A stretch of 64,000 nucleotides of DNA from Croceibacterium aestuarii (GTDB lineage Bacteria > Pseudomonadota > Alphaproteobacteria > Sphingomonadales > Sphingomonadaceae). Of the stretch, positions 54,056 to 64,000 are shown one piece after another (positions within the stretch are counted from its first letter, which is position 1; each line of letters begins with the position of its first letter). The stretch spans positions 2,682,501-2,746,500 of the forward strand of contig NZ_CP131039.1 of NCBI RefSeq assembly GCF_030657335.1. Direction: 5' to 3'. The notes beneath the pieces are model-generated. The model saw only the letters and a program-made list of their open reading frames with translations. It was not told where the DNA came from and made no database searches. Position numbers and translations under genes: made by a program.

Positions 54056-55132
54056 ATGACTAAATCAGGTGAAACCGGCGAGGAGGCCGCGATGCGCAAT
54101 GAACGCGCAGGATTTCCGACGCTCAACCAGCGCATTTTCGCGCCATTCAAGATCGCCACGGTCATAGACACGGTCGCCCAGCGCGGGATCGCGGCAGAAA
54201 CCGTACTGCAGCGCACCGGACTTACCATGGACGACGTGCGAGACCCACACACGCTGACCTCGATCGGGCAATACCTGACCGCGTGCGAGAACATCGTGGC
54301 GGCGGGTGCCGGGTTCGTGGATGCCTTCGCGATCGGTTCGCGGCTGCACCTTTCGGCTTACGGAATGTATGGATACGCGCTGATGTGCTCGCCCACGATG
54401 CGTGAGTTCTTCGATTTTGCGGTCCGTTACCAGCCGCTCGCCACCCCGACCGTGCGACTGTTCTGGCGGGTGGAAGGCGACGTGGCGATTTGGCAGTTTC
54501 GCGAGATTTACCGCGACATGATGAGCGGCGACGTCCGCACCTTCCTCATCCGCCAGCAGATGAAGATGACCTTCACGCACATCCGCGACGCGGCCGGGAC
54601 CGACAACCTCCCGGTGCGCGCGCTTTTCGCACTCCCGCAGGACGACCACCCGGCAATGGACGCGCGCGAGCTTTCTTGCGAGTGCATCTACGACCAGGCG
54701 GCCAACGAACTTCATTACCCGGCCGGGATTCTCGACAGCACGCCCGAACTGGGCAACCGGCTGACGCGGACGATGCTCGAGGAAACCTGCGAGCGTCTGA
54801 TCGGGCAATCACGCATTTCCTCGGGGCTCTCGGGAGAGGTGTACCAGCTGCTACTGAAAGCGCCCGGCCAGTTCCCACCGATGACAGCGGTGGCCGCGCA
54901 GCTCGGCTTGCAGGAGCGCACACTGCGTCGCCGTTTGGCGGCGGAGGACGCCACCTACGGCGCGATCGTCGACGATGTACGGCGCAAGCTGGCGATCGAG
55001 TATCTGCAGACAACGCGAATGAGCTTGGACGATGTCGCTTGGAAGGTCGGCTTCAGTGATGCAGCCAATCTGCGCCGCGCCGTCCGGCGATGGACCAACA
55101 AGACAGTGAAGGAAATTCGCGACGAAAGATGA
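54056..55132 (+). CDS. AraC-family transcriptional regulator of module B
   Basis: I choose ATG 54056, eight bases after GGGAGAAG; a GTG at 54017 also opens the frame. The 358-residue protein has an N-terminal sensor domain of the kind found in OruR/ArgR-like AraC regulators (about residues 25-205) and a C-terminal double helix-turn-helix (about 265-355; TAVAAQLGLQERTLRRRLAAE and LDDVAWKVGFSDAANLRRAV). Such regulators activate catabolic operons in response to a small ligand. The divergent TonB receptor and the 21-bp repeats in the shared upstream region identify its likely target. Confidence 0.88.
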   Translation: MTKSGETGEEAAMRNERAGFPTLNQRIFAPFKIATVIDTVAQRGIAAETVLQRTGLTMDDVRDPHTLTSIGQYLTACENIVAAGAGFVDAFAIGSRLHLSAYGMYGYALMCSPTMREFFDFAVRYQPLATPTVRLFWRVEGDVAIWQFREIYRDMMSGDVRTFLIRQQMKMTFTHIRDAAGTDNLPVRALFALPQDDHPAMDARELSCECIYDQAANELHYPAGILDSTPELGNRLTRTMLEETCERLIGQSRISSGLSGEVYQLLLKAPGQFPPMTAVAAQLGLQERTLRRRLAAEDATYGAIVDDVRRKLAIEYLQTTRMSLDDVAWKVGFSDAANLRRAVRRWTNKTVKEIRDER

Positions 55133-55665
55133 CTTTTCGCAGTCTGCTGACCCGGCCTCCGTGGCCACTGTGCAACGCGGCTGCAACGCGAAGACGCTGC
55201 TGCATAAAGTGCTGGCGCCGCGCGGCTATTGGGCGGTGCGAACAATGCGGCGCTGCTAATAATGAAGTTGGGAGCACCTTAGGTATCCAAAGCTGCCGGG
55301 ACTATTAAGCAATTGGTGGCGCTTCCAAGGCTTTAACTAGGCCGATTTGGTTAATGCGCCGGTAATCATAAGAGTGCGTAATTTCCCCTACAGGGTAGCG
55401 ACTTATGGCCTTGCGTTTGAAATCTGCATCATCATCTATAGCGTCCGATTCCAGGCCATGGGGCCTCCCGATTCCCCCCACCGATTTGCTGCGGCTCACC
55501 GGGCTAACCATCTGAGTAAATAGACTCACCAGACTTGTCCGCGCCGTCCGCCGGCGCCGATGGGACCAAGCCGCCGGCATGCGCCACACGAAACCGGCCA
55601 TCTGCCACAGCGCCGTAGAGCGATGGCCGGCAGCACGACAAACCCGAGATCTGTGAAGGGCCGGC
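55133..55665. other. 533-base gap downstream of tRNA-Tyr, partly lower in GC
   Basis: This region lies between the AraC gene and the 3' end of tRNA-Tyr. The part around 55270-55440 is noticeably richer in A and T than its surroundings. Apart from one 68-codon frame (55305-55511) nothing gene-like is visible. The position beside a tRNA 3' end is typical of integration sites, so it may be a decayed insertion. Confidence 0.45.
55305..55511 (-). CDS. Unrecognised 68-residue frame, possibly the tail of a decayed gene
   Basis: An ATG at 55511 opens 68 codons, beginning MVSPVSRSKSVGG and ending LVKALEAPPIA. The frame is also open upstream through the tRNA, so the start is uncertain. I do not recognise the product. 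The acidic/basic mix (ESDAIDDDADFKRK) looks protein-like and base composition differs from the surroundings, consistent with a remnant of transferred DNA. Confidence 0.2.
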   Translation of the reverse strand: MVSPVSRSKSVGGIGRPHGLESDAIDDDADFKRKAISRYPVGEITHSYDYRRINQIGLVKALEAPPIA

Positions 55666-55751
55666 TGGTGGACAGGGGTGGATTCGAACCACCGTACGCT
55701 TGCGCGGGCAGATTTACAGTCTGCTGCCTTTAACCACTCGGCCACCTGTCC
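55666..55751 (-). tRNA. tRNA-Tyr (anticodon GTA)
   Basis: The 86-base gene folds as a class II tRNA. The acceptor stem is GGACAGG with CCTGTCC, the discriminator is A and CCA is encoded (55668-55666). The anticodon stem GCAGA/TCTGC closes the loop CTGTAAA with anticodon GTA. A long variable arm (CCGCGCAAGCGTACGG) and the T-arm GGTGG-TTCGAAT-CCACC complete the structure. It is transcribed leftwards and divergent from rlmB. Confidence 0.95.
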
Positions 55752-55880
55752 ACCCTGGTGCCGGGAACGCGGGATATCCCGCTGATGTGCGGTCCTGCAT
55801 CGCAAGACCCCGGCCGAGTGCGCGCCCAATGGCGAAGCCGCGCTTGCCTGTCAATGGTGCCGCTGGCACAGGAGCGCCCC

Positions 55881-56675
55881 ATGGCAAAAGGTGGATCGAA
55901 GAAATCGCTGCGCGGACGCGCCGGACGCATGCAGGGCGGCCGCGGCTCGGGACGCGCGACGCACGGGAACGTGCGGCTGTGGGGCCGCCATGCCGTCGAG
56001 GCGGCGCTGATGAACCCGGCGCGCCAGCATCGCAAGCTCTGGGCGACGCGCGAAGGCGTGGCCTCGCTGGGCGGCGAACTGCCGGCCGACTTTCCAGTCG
56101 AATATGCCGATGTCGCCGACCTCGCCCGCCTGGTTGCGCGCGATGCGCCGCACCAGGGGCTCGTGCTCGAATGCGAGCCGCTCGGCGATATTCACCTCGA
56201 GGACGTCCTTTCCGGAGACCCCTCGCGGCCGATCGTGGTGCTCGACCAGGTCACCGATCCGCACAATGTGGGGGCCATCATGCGTTCGGCAGTCGCTTTC
56301 GGCTCGGCAGCCATGGTGACGCAGGACCGCCATGCGCCCCCGGAGGGAGGCGTTCTCGGCAAGGCTGCTTCCGGTGCGCTCGAGACACTGCCGTGGGTGC
56401 GGGTGGTGAACCTCGCCCGCGCGCTCGAGCAGATCGCCGAAGCGGGCTATTGGCGAATCGGGCTGGCGGGCGAGGCCGAACTGGATTTCGCCGCGGCCCT
56501 GCCGTCCGGCCCTCTGGCAATCGTTCTCGGCGCCGAGGGCGAAGGTTTGCGGCACAACATTGCGGCCCACTGCGATGCGCTGGCCAGACTTCCCATGTCG
56601 GGCGAAATCGAAAGCCTCAACGTCTCGAACGCCGCCGCCATTGCGCTCTATGCCGCGGCGATGCGCCAAGCCTAA
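55881..56675 (+). CDS. rlmB: 23S rRNA (guanosine-2'-O)-methyltransferase RlmB
   Basis: ATG 55881 follows AGGAG; a GTG upstream would extend the frame into the tRNA border and is rejected. The 264-residue SPOUT (TrmH-type) methyltransferase has a basic N-terminus, a substrate-binding domain, and the three SPOUT motifs: LDQVTDPHNVGAIMRSA, IVLGAEGEGL and LPMSGEIESLNVSNAAAIALY. It methylates the 2'-OH of G2251 (E. coli numbering) in the 23S rRNA peptidyl-transferase loop. It is followed by a strong inverted repeat. Confidence 0.92.
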   Translation: MAKGGSKKSLRGRAGRMQGGRGSGRATHGNVRLWGRHAVEAALMNPARQHRKLWATREGVASLGGELPADFPVEYADVADLARLVARDAPHQGLVLECEPLGDIHLEDVLSGDPSRPIVVLDQVTDPHNVGAIMRSAVAFGSAAMVTQDRHAPPEGGVLGKAASGALETLPWVRVVNLARALEQIAEAGYWRIGLAGEAELDFAAALPSGPLAIVLGAEGEGLRHNIAAHCDALARLPMSGEIESLNVSNAAAIALYAAAMRQA

Positions 56676-56688
56676 CCGCAGACGGCCG

Positions 56689-56720
56689 AAGGGCCGCCCC
56701 GCCGGCGCGGAACGGCCCTT
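56689..56720. terminator. Bidirectional-type hairpin between rlmB and HU gene
   Basis: AAGGGCCG (56689-56696) and CGGCCCTT (56713-56720) form a perfect 8-bp stem with a GC-rich loop that can pair further. It lies between the convergent rlmB and HU genes. A- and T-rich ends flank the stem, but no long T-run is present. Confidence 0.55.
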
Positions 56721-56753
56721 GGAAGAATCAATCCGGCGCGAGCCGCACCGGCT

Positions 56754-57026
56754 TTAGTTCACAGCGTCTTTCAAGCCCTTGCCCGCCTTGAACTTGGGCT
56801 GGGTCGAAGCCTTGATGGTCATCGGTTCGCCGGTCCTCGGATTGCGGCCGGTAGAGGCCTTGCGCTTGGCGCACGAGAACGTACCGAATCCGACCAGACG
56901 CACTTCGTCTCCCTTGGACAGCGCGCCGGTGATGGTGTCGAAAACCCCTTCGACAGCCTTCGTTGCATCGTTGCGCGAGAGTCCGCTCGCTTCTGCGACG
57001 GCACCGATCAGTTCGTTCTTGTTCAT
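56754..57026 (-). CDS. DNA-binding protein HU
   Basis: The 90-residue protein has the full HU/IHF fold: MNKNELIGAVAEASGLS at the start, GFGTFSCAKRKASTGRNPRTGEP spanning the beta-arm with its conserved RNPRTG, and a basic C-terminus. ATG 57026 is the family start; an in-frame ATG eight codons upstream is less likely. HU bends and compacts DNA as a dimer. The gene lies downstream of lon in the same direction (250 bases), an arrangement common in proteobacteria, but the gap suggests its own promoter. Confidence 0.95.
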   Translation of the reverse strand: MNKNELIGAVAEASGLSRNDATKAVEGVFDTITGALSKGDEVRLVGFGTFSCAKRKASTGRNPRTGEPMTIKASTQPKFKAGKGLKDAVN

Positions 57027-57276
57027 TGTCCGAGTTTCCCCCTCATCCATGGCGTGTTCGGGACCGGCGTAAATACGCCGCGCGATGGGGCGGGACTTGA
57101 GCGCCTTTTCCCCGGCCTGTCAAAGCGAAAGCCCCGGACTACCGTCCAATTGACCCAATTCGGCGCAATGCAAGGCCGCGTTAACCGTGATTGCCGCGAA
57201 GGATGGCCTCAGGCGAGGGTATCCCACGCCTCGAGGCCCGCCGATTCGCTGCGGCGCAGCATGCGATAGAACAGAC

Positions 57277-59670
<2,394 letters not shown>

Positions 59671-59841
59671 CTATAATCCTGACTCAATCGGTTCGGTGCG
59701 CCGTCAGCGGCGCAAGGTGTTGCCGGCAATATGGGAAGCGGGCGCGGCCCCTGCAATGTGTCTCGTCGCGAAGCTGTGGACGGTGCAAGGTGTCGGCCAT
59801 CGCGTTTTCCGACGGCTGTTTCCTGCTCCCACCTGTGGTAA

Positions 59842-60444
59842 ATGCCGCCCATGGAGGAACGGCGCGACGAACGACATGGCCTGATCGTCAACGGACGCTA
59901 TCGCACGGGCACAGGCATGCCGATGGATATCGTCCTGCACGACCTTTCGAAAAGCGGCTGCCAGATACACGACCGCCTCGGACGTCTGGACATGGGCCAA
60001 TTCCTGACCATCCGCATCGGGCCGATCGGTCCGATCGACGCTCACGTACGGTGGCTCAGGGGTCGCATGGCGGGTATCGAATTCGACAACCCGCTCAACG
60101 ACGCCGTTCTCGAACATCTGCGGACGATAGCCGAGCCAGCCCCGACCGCGGCCGAGGACCAAGAAGACGAACCGCCCCAGCCGAGTGAGCCGCAGCTGAA
60201 CGAGCTACCGCTGTCGGACCGCGAGCGCGCCTTCTGCAAGGCGCTGGGCGCGATCGAGATCGACGCGGCTCACCGAGAAGTCCTGATCGGGCTCGACCGA
60301 GCGGAAAGCGAATGGCTCCTGGCCTGGCGCGGCGAGCGAATTGACCAGCGCCGCGCACGGCCGACTTATCACGCGGATATCTACCTCGCCGAGCAACTCG
60401 AGGAAAAGCACGAGTTGCTGCGCCGCAGCCGGCACGCGTTCTGA
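59842..60444 (+). CDS. PilZ-domain protein
   Basis: The 200-residue protein begins with a PilZ domain (about residues 5-95): ERRDERHGL with the RxxxR element, DLSKSGCQI matching the D/NxSxxG element, and VRWLRGRMAGIEF. Both c-di-GMP-binding elements are therefore present in recognisable form. The second half is acidic/proline-rich and then charged and helical, with no domain I recognise. ATG 59842 or the ATG three codons later could be the start. It is divergent from lon. Confidence 0.8.
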   Translation: MPPMEERRDERHGLIVNGRYRTGTGMPMDIVLHDLSKSGCQIHDRLGRLDMGQFLTIRIGPIGPIDAHVRWLRGRMAGIEFDNPLNDAVLEHLRTIAEPAPTAAEDQEDEPPQPSEPQLNELPLSDRERAFCKALGAIEIDAAHREVLIGLDRAESEWLLAWRGERIDQRRARPTYHADIYLAEQLEEKHELLRRSRHAF

Positions 60445-60460
60445 CGCATCCTGCGGCGCG

Positions 60461-60799
60461 TCAGCCCATTCCGGGAAAGTTGAAGCCCGGTGGCAGCGGC
60501 AGACCCGACTGGACCTTCTGCATTTCGGCGTTCGACGCCTGGTCCGCCTTGGCCCGCGCGTCATTGAACGCTGCAGCCACCAAATCCTCGAGCATCTGCT
60601 TGTCGTCCGGCACGATCAGGCTGTCGTCGATCGAGACCGAAAGAATTCGGCCCTTCGCGCTGGCGCGTATTTTGACCAGACCGCCGCCGGACGTGCCTTC
60701 GACCTCGATTGAATCGAGGCGGACTTGTGCATCGTTCATCTGCTTCTGAATGTTCTCGGCTGCCTGCTGGGCGGCCTTCATCATTTCTTCCATGTCCAT
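60461..60799 (-). CDS. YbaB/EbfC-family nucleoid-associated protein
   Basis: ATG 60799 follows AGAGG and gives the normal short length of 112 residues. The sequence (MDMEEMMKAAQQAAENIQKQM, then VEGTSGGGLVKIRASAKG and DKQMLEDLVAAAFNDARAKAD) is that of YbaB/EbfC proteins, dimers that bind DNA. It follows dnaX by 23 bases in the same direction, the standard dnaX-ybaB arrangement. Confidence 0.93.
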   Translation of the reverse strand: MDMEEMMKAAQQAAENIQKQMNDAQVRLDSIEVEGTSGGGLVKIRASAKGRILSVSIDDSLIVPDDKQMLEDLVAAAFNDARAKADQASNAEMQKVQSGLPLPPGFNFPGMG

Positions 60800-60822
60800 C
60801 GGATCGTACCTCTGCCGGGCTC

Positions 60823-62607
60823 TCAGGCCCTCTTGCTCCAGTTGCGGCTTGCGCCGTTTGCCTCGGGTTCTTCGACCAGTTCGGCGCCGGGAAAGGCGGC
60901 GAATGCGGCGTCGACCAGGGGATTGCTGCGTATACGCGCCCGTGCGTTCGCCTGTTCCGTCTCGGCCCACTCGCGCAGCGTAGGGGCGCCCTCGCCTGCT
61001 CCGCGCTCGACCAGCCAGCGCTCACCGGTCGCCCTGAGCAATGCCTCGCGCAGATCGGGCGCAGGGTCGCCCGACAGGCCCGGCGCCAACGCGAAGACCA
61101 ACCGTCCGGGCGCGAGTTCGATCACTCGCACCCAGTCACGCATCGTCTGGGCGACCCGGAGGGCACCGCTGGCCTCCACACGCTCGACCAGCTTTTGCCA
61201 TTCCCCGCTCGACACGGGAGCGGCATCGGCTTGCCCGCGAACCTCAGACGGCGGCGCCGCGACGCCGTTCTCGGCCATTTCCTCGAGCTTGCGAACCAGC
61301 GCCCCCGGGTCGGGCAGAGACGCGGCATGCAGCACCCGTAGCAGGGCCATCTGCGCCGCCACCAGCGGATCCGGGGCGTTGCGGACCTCGCCGTAGCCCT
61401 TGAGCAGGAGCTGCCACAGCCGGTGGAGCTGCCCCGCCGGCAGAGCGTCGGCCCAGCGCTCCAGCGCCGCGGCTTCGTCGGGCGTCGCCGCATCGGCAGC
61501 GCCCTTGGCGACTTGAAGCACGGTGATGCGGTGGGCAAGATCCATCATTCCGCGCATAATCGCCAGCGGTTCGACGCCGAGGGCGTATTGCTGCCCGACC
61601 CCCTCGATCAGGACCTGCGGATCGCCTTCGAGCATCGCCGTGAACAGTCGGCGCAGCGCGGCCCGGTCGGACAGGCCAAGCATGTCGCGCACGCGCTCTG
61701 CAGTGATTCTCCCGCCGCCCTCGAGATCGGCATGCGCGATCGCCTGGTCGAGGATCGAGAGCCCGTCGCGGGCCGAGCCCTCGGCCGCGTTGGCAATCAT
61801 AGTGAGCGCCTCATCGTCGGCTTCGACGCCCTCGGCGCGGCAGACCATTGCATAGTGTTGCTGCAGCAGTTCGGTCGGGATGCGCCGCAAGTCGAAGCGC
61901 TGACAGCGGCTGAGCACAGTGACCGGGAGCTTGTCCACCTCAGTCGTGGCGAAGAGGAACTTCACGTGCGCCGGCGGTTCTTCGAGCGTCTTGAGCAGCG
62001 CATTGAAGGCGTTGCGCGTCAGCATGTGGACTTCGTCGATGATGTAGATCTTGTAGCGCGCAGAGACCGCGGCGTAGCGGACGGCCTCGATGATCTCGCG
62101 CACGTCGTCGACGCCGGTATGGCTGGCGGCATCCATCTCAATGACGTCGATGTGCCGGCCCTCGGCGATCGCCAAGCATGGCTCGCATACCCCGCACGGG
62201 TCGATCGTCGGGCCGCCCTGCCCGTCCGGCCCGACGCAATTGAGCGCTTTGGCGATGAGCCGCGCGGTCGAGGTCTTGCCGACGCCGCGCACCCCGGTCA
62301 TCAGAAAGGCATGAGCAAGACGGTCGCGGCTGATGGCGTTGGCCAGTGTCTGGACCATCGCGTCCTGCCCGATGAGCTCGGAGAAAGTCTGCGGACGGTA
62401 TTTCCGCGCCAGGACACGGTAGGGCTGACTCGCCGCCGCGGGCGCTGCGGCCGCTGGCGCGGCGACCTGCGGTTCTGCGGCCGAAGACGCGGGTTCGGCA
62501 AACATCGCCGACTGGCCGGCAGCCTCCAGCTCCGCGGCAGAGGGCGTTTCAACCTCCTCGCCGGCCGGCGGCGCGTCTTCGCCGAACAGATTTTCGGAAT
62601 CACCCAT
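60823..62607 (-). CDS. dnaX: DNA polymerase III subunits gamma/tau
   Basis: I start at ATG 62607 (MGDSENLFGED), giving 594 residues; the frame is open further upstream through the SRP RNA and is non-coding there. After an Ala/Glu-rich leader, the AAA+ clamp-loader module has Walker A GVRGVGKTS, a zinc-binding group in CGVCEPC plus an earlier Cys, Walker B IIDEVHML, and sensor SRCQRFDLRR. The C-terminal tau part is shorter than in E. coli. It drives loading of the beta clamp. No programmed frameshift site was obvious, so whether gamma is made is unknown. Confidence 0.94.
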   Translation of the reverse strand: MGDSENLFGEDAPPAGEEVETPSAAELEAAGQSAMFAEPASSAAEPQVAAPAAAAPAAASQPYRVLARKYRPQTFSELIGQDAMVQTLANAISRDRLAHAFLMTGVRGVGKTSTARLIAKALNCVGPDGQGGPTIDPCGVCEPCLAIAEGRHIDVIEMDAASHTGVDDVREIIEAVRYAAVSARYKIYIIDEVHMLTRNAFNALLKTLEEPPAHVKFLFATTEVDKLPVTVLSRCQRFDLRRIPTELLQQHYAMVCRAEGVEADDEALTMIANAAEGSARDGLSILDQAIAHADLEGGGRITAERVRDMLGLSDRAALRRLFTAMLEGDPQVLIEGVGQQYALGVEPLAIMRGMMDLAHRITVLQVAKGAADAATPDEAAALERWADALPAGQLHRLWQLLLKGYGEVRNAPDPLVAAQMALLRVLHAASLPDPGALVRKLEEMAENGVAAPPSEVRGQADAAPVSSGEWQKLVERVEASGALRVAQTMRDWVRVIELAPGRLVFALAPGLSGDPAPDLREALLRATGERWLVERGAGEGAPTLREWAETEQANARARIRSNPLVDAAFAAFPGAELVEEPEANGASRNWSKRA

Positions 62608-62661
62608 AGGCCGCAAGGTAGGCACTCGTGAGCCGGATGTCATGGCAACAATGTCGGGGAA

Positions 62662-62751
62662 AAAGGAGCCGGGCGACCCGCTGCAATCTACCTGGGCTGC
62701 TTCCTTCCGGACCTGACCCGGTGAGCAAACGCGAACGCCCGCCCGACTCCC
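62662..62751 (-). ncRNA. ffs: Signal recognition particle RNA (4.5S, bacterial small type)
   Basis: On the minus strand the universal SRP core GGTCAGGTCCGGAAGGAAGC is present at about 62719-62700, followed by AGCCCAGGTAG. The ends pair (GAGTCGGGCGG with GTCGCCCGGCTC), forming the single hairpin of the small bacterial SRP RNA. A run of T at 62664-62660 follows the closing stem, a good intrinsic terminator. It lies directly upstream of dnaX. End positions are good to a few bases. Confidence 0.92.
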
Positions 62752-62789
62752 GGGCCGGCATATGGCTCCGGGTTCGCGGATTTGCAAGC

Positions 62790-63068
62790 TCAGCGAAAGT
62801 TGTCGGCGTAGGCCTGAAGCTTGAGTTTCTTGGGCGGTACGGAATGGACGATGGCGGAAATCCCGTGTTTGGCGGCATAGGCCTGCGCCGCTTCGCAACT
62901 CGCGAACTTGAGCTGGACCTGTTGCTGGGTATCGCCGCTGCCGGCCCAGCCCATCAGCGGATCGGGCTTCTTGGCCTCCGCCGGGACGAAATCGAGGACC
63001 CACTGATCGGTGAGCGCCTTGCCCGACTGCATCGCGTTCTTCGGGCGCTTGTAGATGCGTGCCTGCAT
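62790..63068 (-). CDS. NDUFS4-type NADH dehydrogenase accessory subunit (ETC complex I family)
   Basis: The 92-residue protein starts MQARIYKRPKNAMQSG and contains WVLDFVPAEAKKPDPLMGWAGSGDT, the diagnostic region of the 18-kDa complex I subunit family, followed by FASCEAAQAYAAKHGI. Alphaproteobacteria carry this accessory subunit outside the nuo operon. It lies 17 bases after hrpB in the same direction and just before the SRP RNA. Confidence 0.88.
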   Translation of the reverse strand: MQARIYKRPKNAMQSGKALTDQWVLDFVPAEAKKPDPLMGWAGSGDTQQQVQLKFASCEAAQAYAAKHGISAIVHSVPPKKLKLQAYADNFR

Positions 63069-63085
63069 AATGGCGGGGCTCTAAT

Positions 63086-64000
63086 TCAGGATCGGGTTCG
63101 TGAAAAGGCGTTCTTGGTCTTCAGGCTCGGCTTTTCTGTCCACGGCGCCTCGGGCCAGCGGTGTTTCTGGTAGCGACCCTTCATGTCCTTGACGACGTCC
63201 TTCCAGCTGCCGCGCCAGAAGCCCGGCAAGTCGCGGGTGGCCTGAATCGGCCGGCCGGCAGGGCTCGTCAACCTAAGCAGCAGCGGCGTGTCGCCGACCA
63301 TCGGGTGGCTGTCGAGCCCGAACAGCGCCTGCACGCGGACCTCGACGGCCGGTGCGTCGGCACCGGCGTAGTCGATGGCATGTGTCGTCTCGGCGGGCGT
63401 CGTGAACTTGCGCGGGGCGAGCCGGTCGAGCCGCTGGCGGCTTTCCCAGTCGATCTGCGATAGCACCGCCTCCGCGACGGCTCCCGCGGGGATATCGAGA
63501 TCGCGGCGCCCCGCCACAAGCGGCGCGAGCCAGAGGTCGGCGGTCTCCGCCAGGCGCGGGGGCGCCAGTTCGGCGATCCCGGCATAGCGGGCACGGGCCA
63601 GCAGCGCGGCGGGAAGAATATCCTCGTGGTTCTCGACAGCTTTTTCCACAAGGAGCGCGGTGACCGCCGCTTCATCGGGTGCCGGATCGGGGCCGGTTGC
63701 GAGCGCGATCGCACCGAGGCGCCGTTCGAGCCGCGCTTCAACCCGCTCGCCCGTCCAACGCAGGACGCTGCGGCGCTCGATACGCTCGCCGAGCCATCGT
63801 TCCACCGAAGCAGCGGACAGCGGCAATGCAGCGGTTACGCGTGCGCCCTTGGCCAGGCCCTGCGCATCGCCGACGGCGATCCAGTCCTCGCGTGCCAGCG
63901 GCGATGTCGGGTCGAGCGTGTAGCCGCGGCCGCCCGCCGAGATCCAGTTTTCGCCTTTGTCATCGCGGCGCCGGGCGAGATTGTCAGGCAAGGCTAAGGC
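63086..64000 (-). CDS. hrpB: ATP-dependent helicase HrpB, C-terminal part (cut by window edge)
   Basis: The frame is open to the right edge, so the N-terminal helicase domains lie outside the window. The visible 300 or so residues contain the HrpB C-terminal domain: FTTPAETTHAIDYAG, VEVRVQALFGL, TPLLLRLTSPAGRPIQATRDLPGFWRG split across the HrpB_C region, and WKDVVKDMKGRYQKHRWPE. HrpB is a DEAH-box RNA helicase-like protein widely conserved in proteobacteria, of uncertain role. The NDUFS4-like gene follows 17 bases downstream. Confidence 0.9.
   Translation of the reverse strand, partial: ALALPDNLARRRDDKGENWISAGGRGYTLDPTSPLAREDWIAVGDAQGLAKGARVTAALPLSAASVERWLGERIERRSVLRWTGERVEARLERRLGAIALATGPDPAPDEAAVTALLVEKAVENHEDILPAALLARARYAGIAELAPPRLAETADLWLAPLVAGRRDLDIPAGAVAEAVLSQIDWESRQRLDRLAPRKFTTPAETTHAIDYAGADAPAVEVRVQALFGLDSHPMVGDTPLLLRLTSPAGRPIQATRDLPGFWRGSWKDVVKDMKGRYQKHRWPEAPWTEKPSLKTKNAFSRTRS

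Noticed and set aside
55305-55829. 174-codon minus-strand frame covering tRNA-Tyr
   Set aside because: The middle of the product is a translation of the tRNA itself; only the last 68 codons were kept as a weak candidate.
62608-63003. N-terminal extension of dnaX by about 130 codons
   Set aside because: It would translate the SRP RNA and the end of the NDUFS4-like gene; the conserved protein begins at 62607.

Overview
The window reads as a stretch of chromosome from a high-GC alphaproteobacterium of the order Sphingomonadales (Novosphingobium/Erythrobacter-like). The evidence is three large TonB-dependent receptors of sphingomonad style, a long-form isocitrate lyase beside malate synthase G, an ATPase-less NDUFS4-type complex I subunit, and a housekeeping block (rlmB, tRNA-Tyr, HU, lon, PilZ, ybaB, dnaX, SRP RNA, hrpB). 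All calls were made by reading translations and motifs; no database search was run.

Region 1 (1-10.5 kb) is a probable D-glutamate / D-amino-acid utilisation locus. It holds two beta-lactamase-fold serine hydrolases, a DgcA-type enolase-superfamily racemase, a DgcN-type (DUF1611) protein, a YkvI-type transporter, a TonB receptor, a small cupin and a divergent HTH-cupin regulator. The two left-going transcription units start from near-identical promoter/operator elements at 6251-6278 and 9368-9399, which suggests one regulator controls both.

Region 2 (10.7-23.1 kb) is a two-partner secretion operon: an FhaC/ShlB-type transporter followed by a 3550-residue FhaB-like exoprotein. The exoprotein has a TPS signal domain, duplicated right-handed beta-helix modules, 12 tandem 83-residue repeats, three 73-residue repeats and a C-terminal Cys pair.

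Region 3 (23.7-35.5 kb) and region 5 (41.3-55.1 kb) are two related ester/acyl-CoA catabolic modules. Between them they carry type-B carboxylesterases (three), a tannase-family esterase, two paralogous SDRs, two paralogous thiolases, two paralogous MFS transporters, two CoA ligases, a 3-hydroxyacyl-CoA dehydrogenase, two TonB receptors, and TetR and AraC regulators. Inferred flow: TonB uptake, ester hydrolysis, CoA activation, beta-oxidation-like dehydrogenation and thiolysis to acetyl-CoA. Three of the duplicated genes (two esterases, one thiolase) each carry one single-base frameshift. Module A has four copies of a TTCACTC-N10-GAGTGAA-like element; the AraC gene of module B is preceded by three GCGGACA repeats at exact 21-bp spacing. 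Region 4 (35.5-41 kb), between the modules, is the glyoxylate shunt (malate synthase G, a 51-residue small protein, isocitrate lyase, divergent ScfR/RamB-type regulator), the natural outlet for acetyl-CoA.

Region 6 (55.1-64 kb) is conserved core: tRNA-Tyr, RlmB, HU, Lon, a PilZ protein, YbaB, DnaX, SRP RNA, an NDUFS4-like subunit and the C-terminal part of HrpB, which runs off the right edge.
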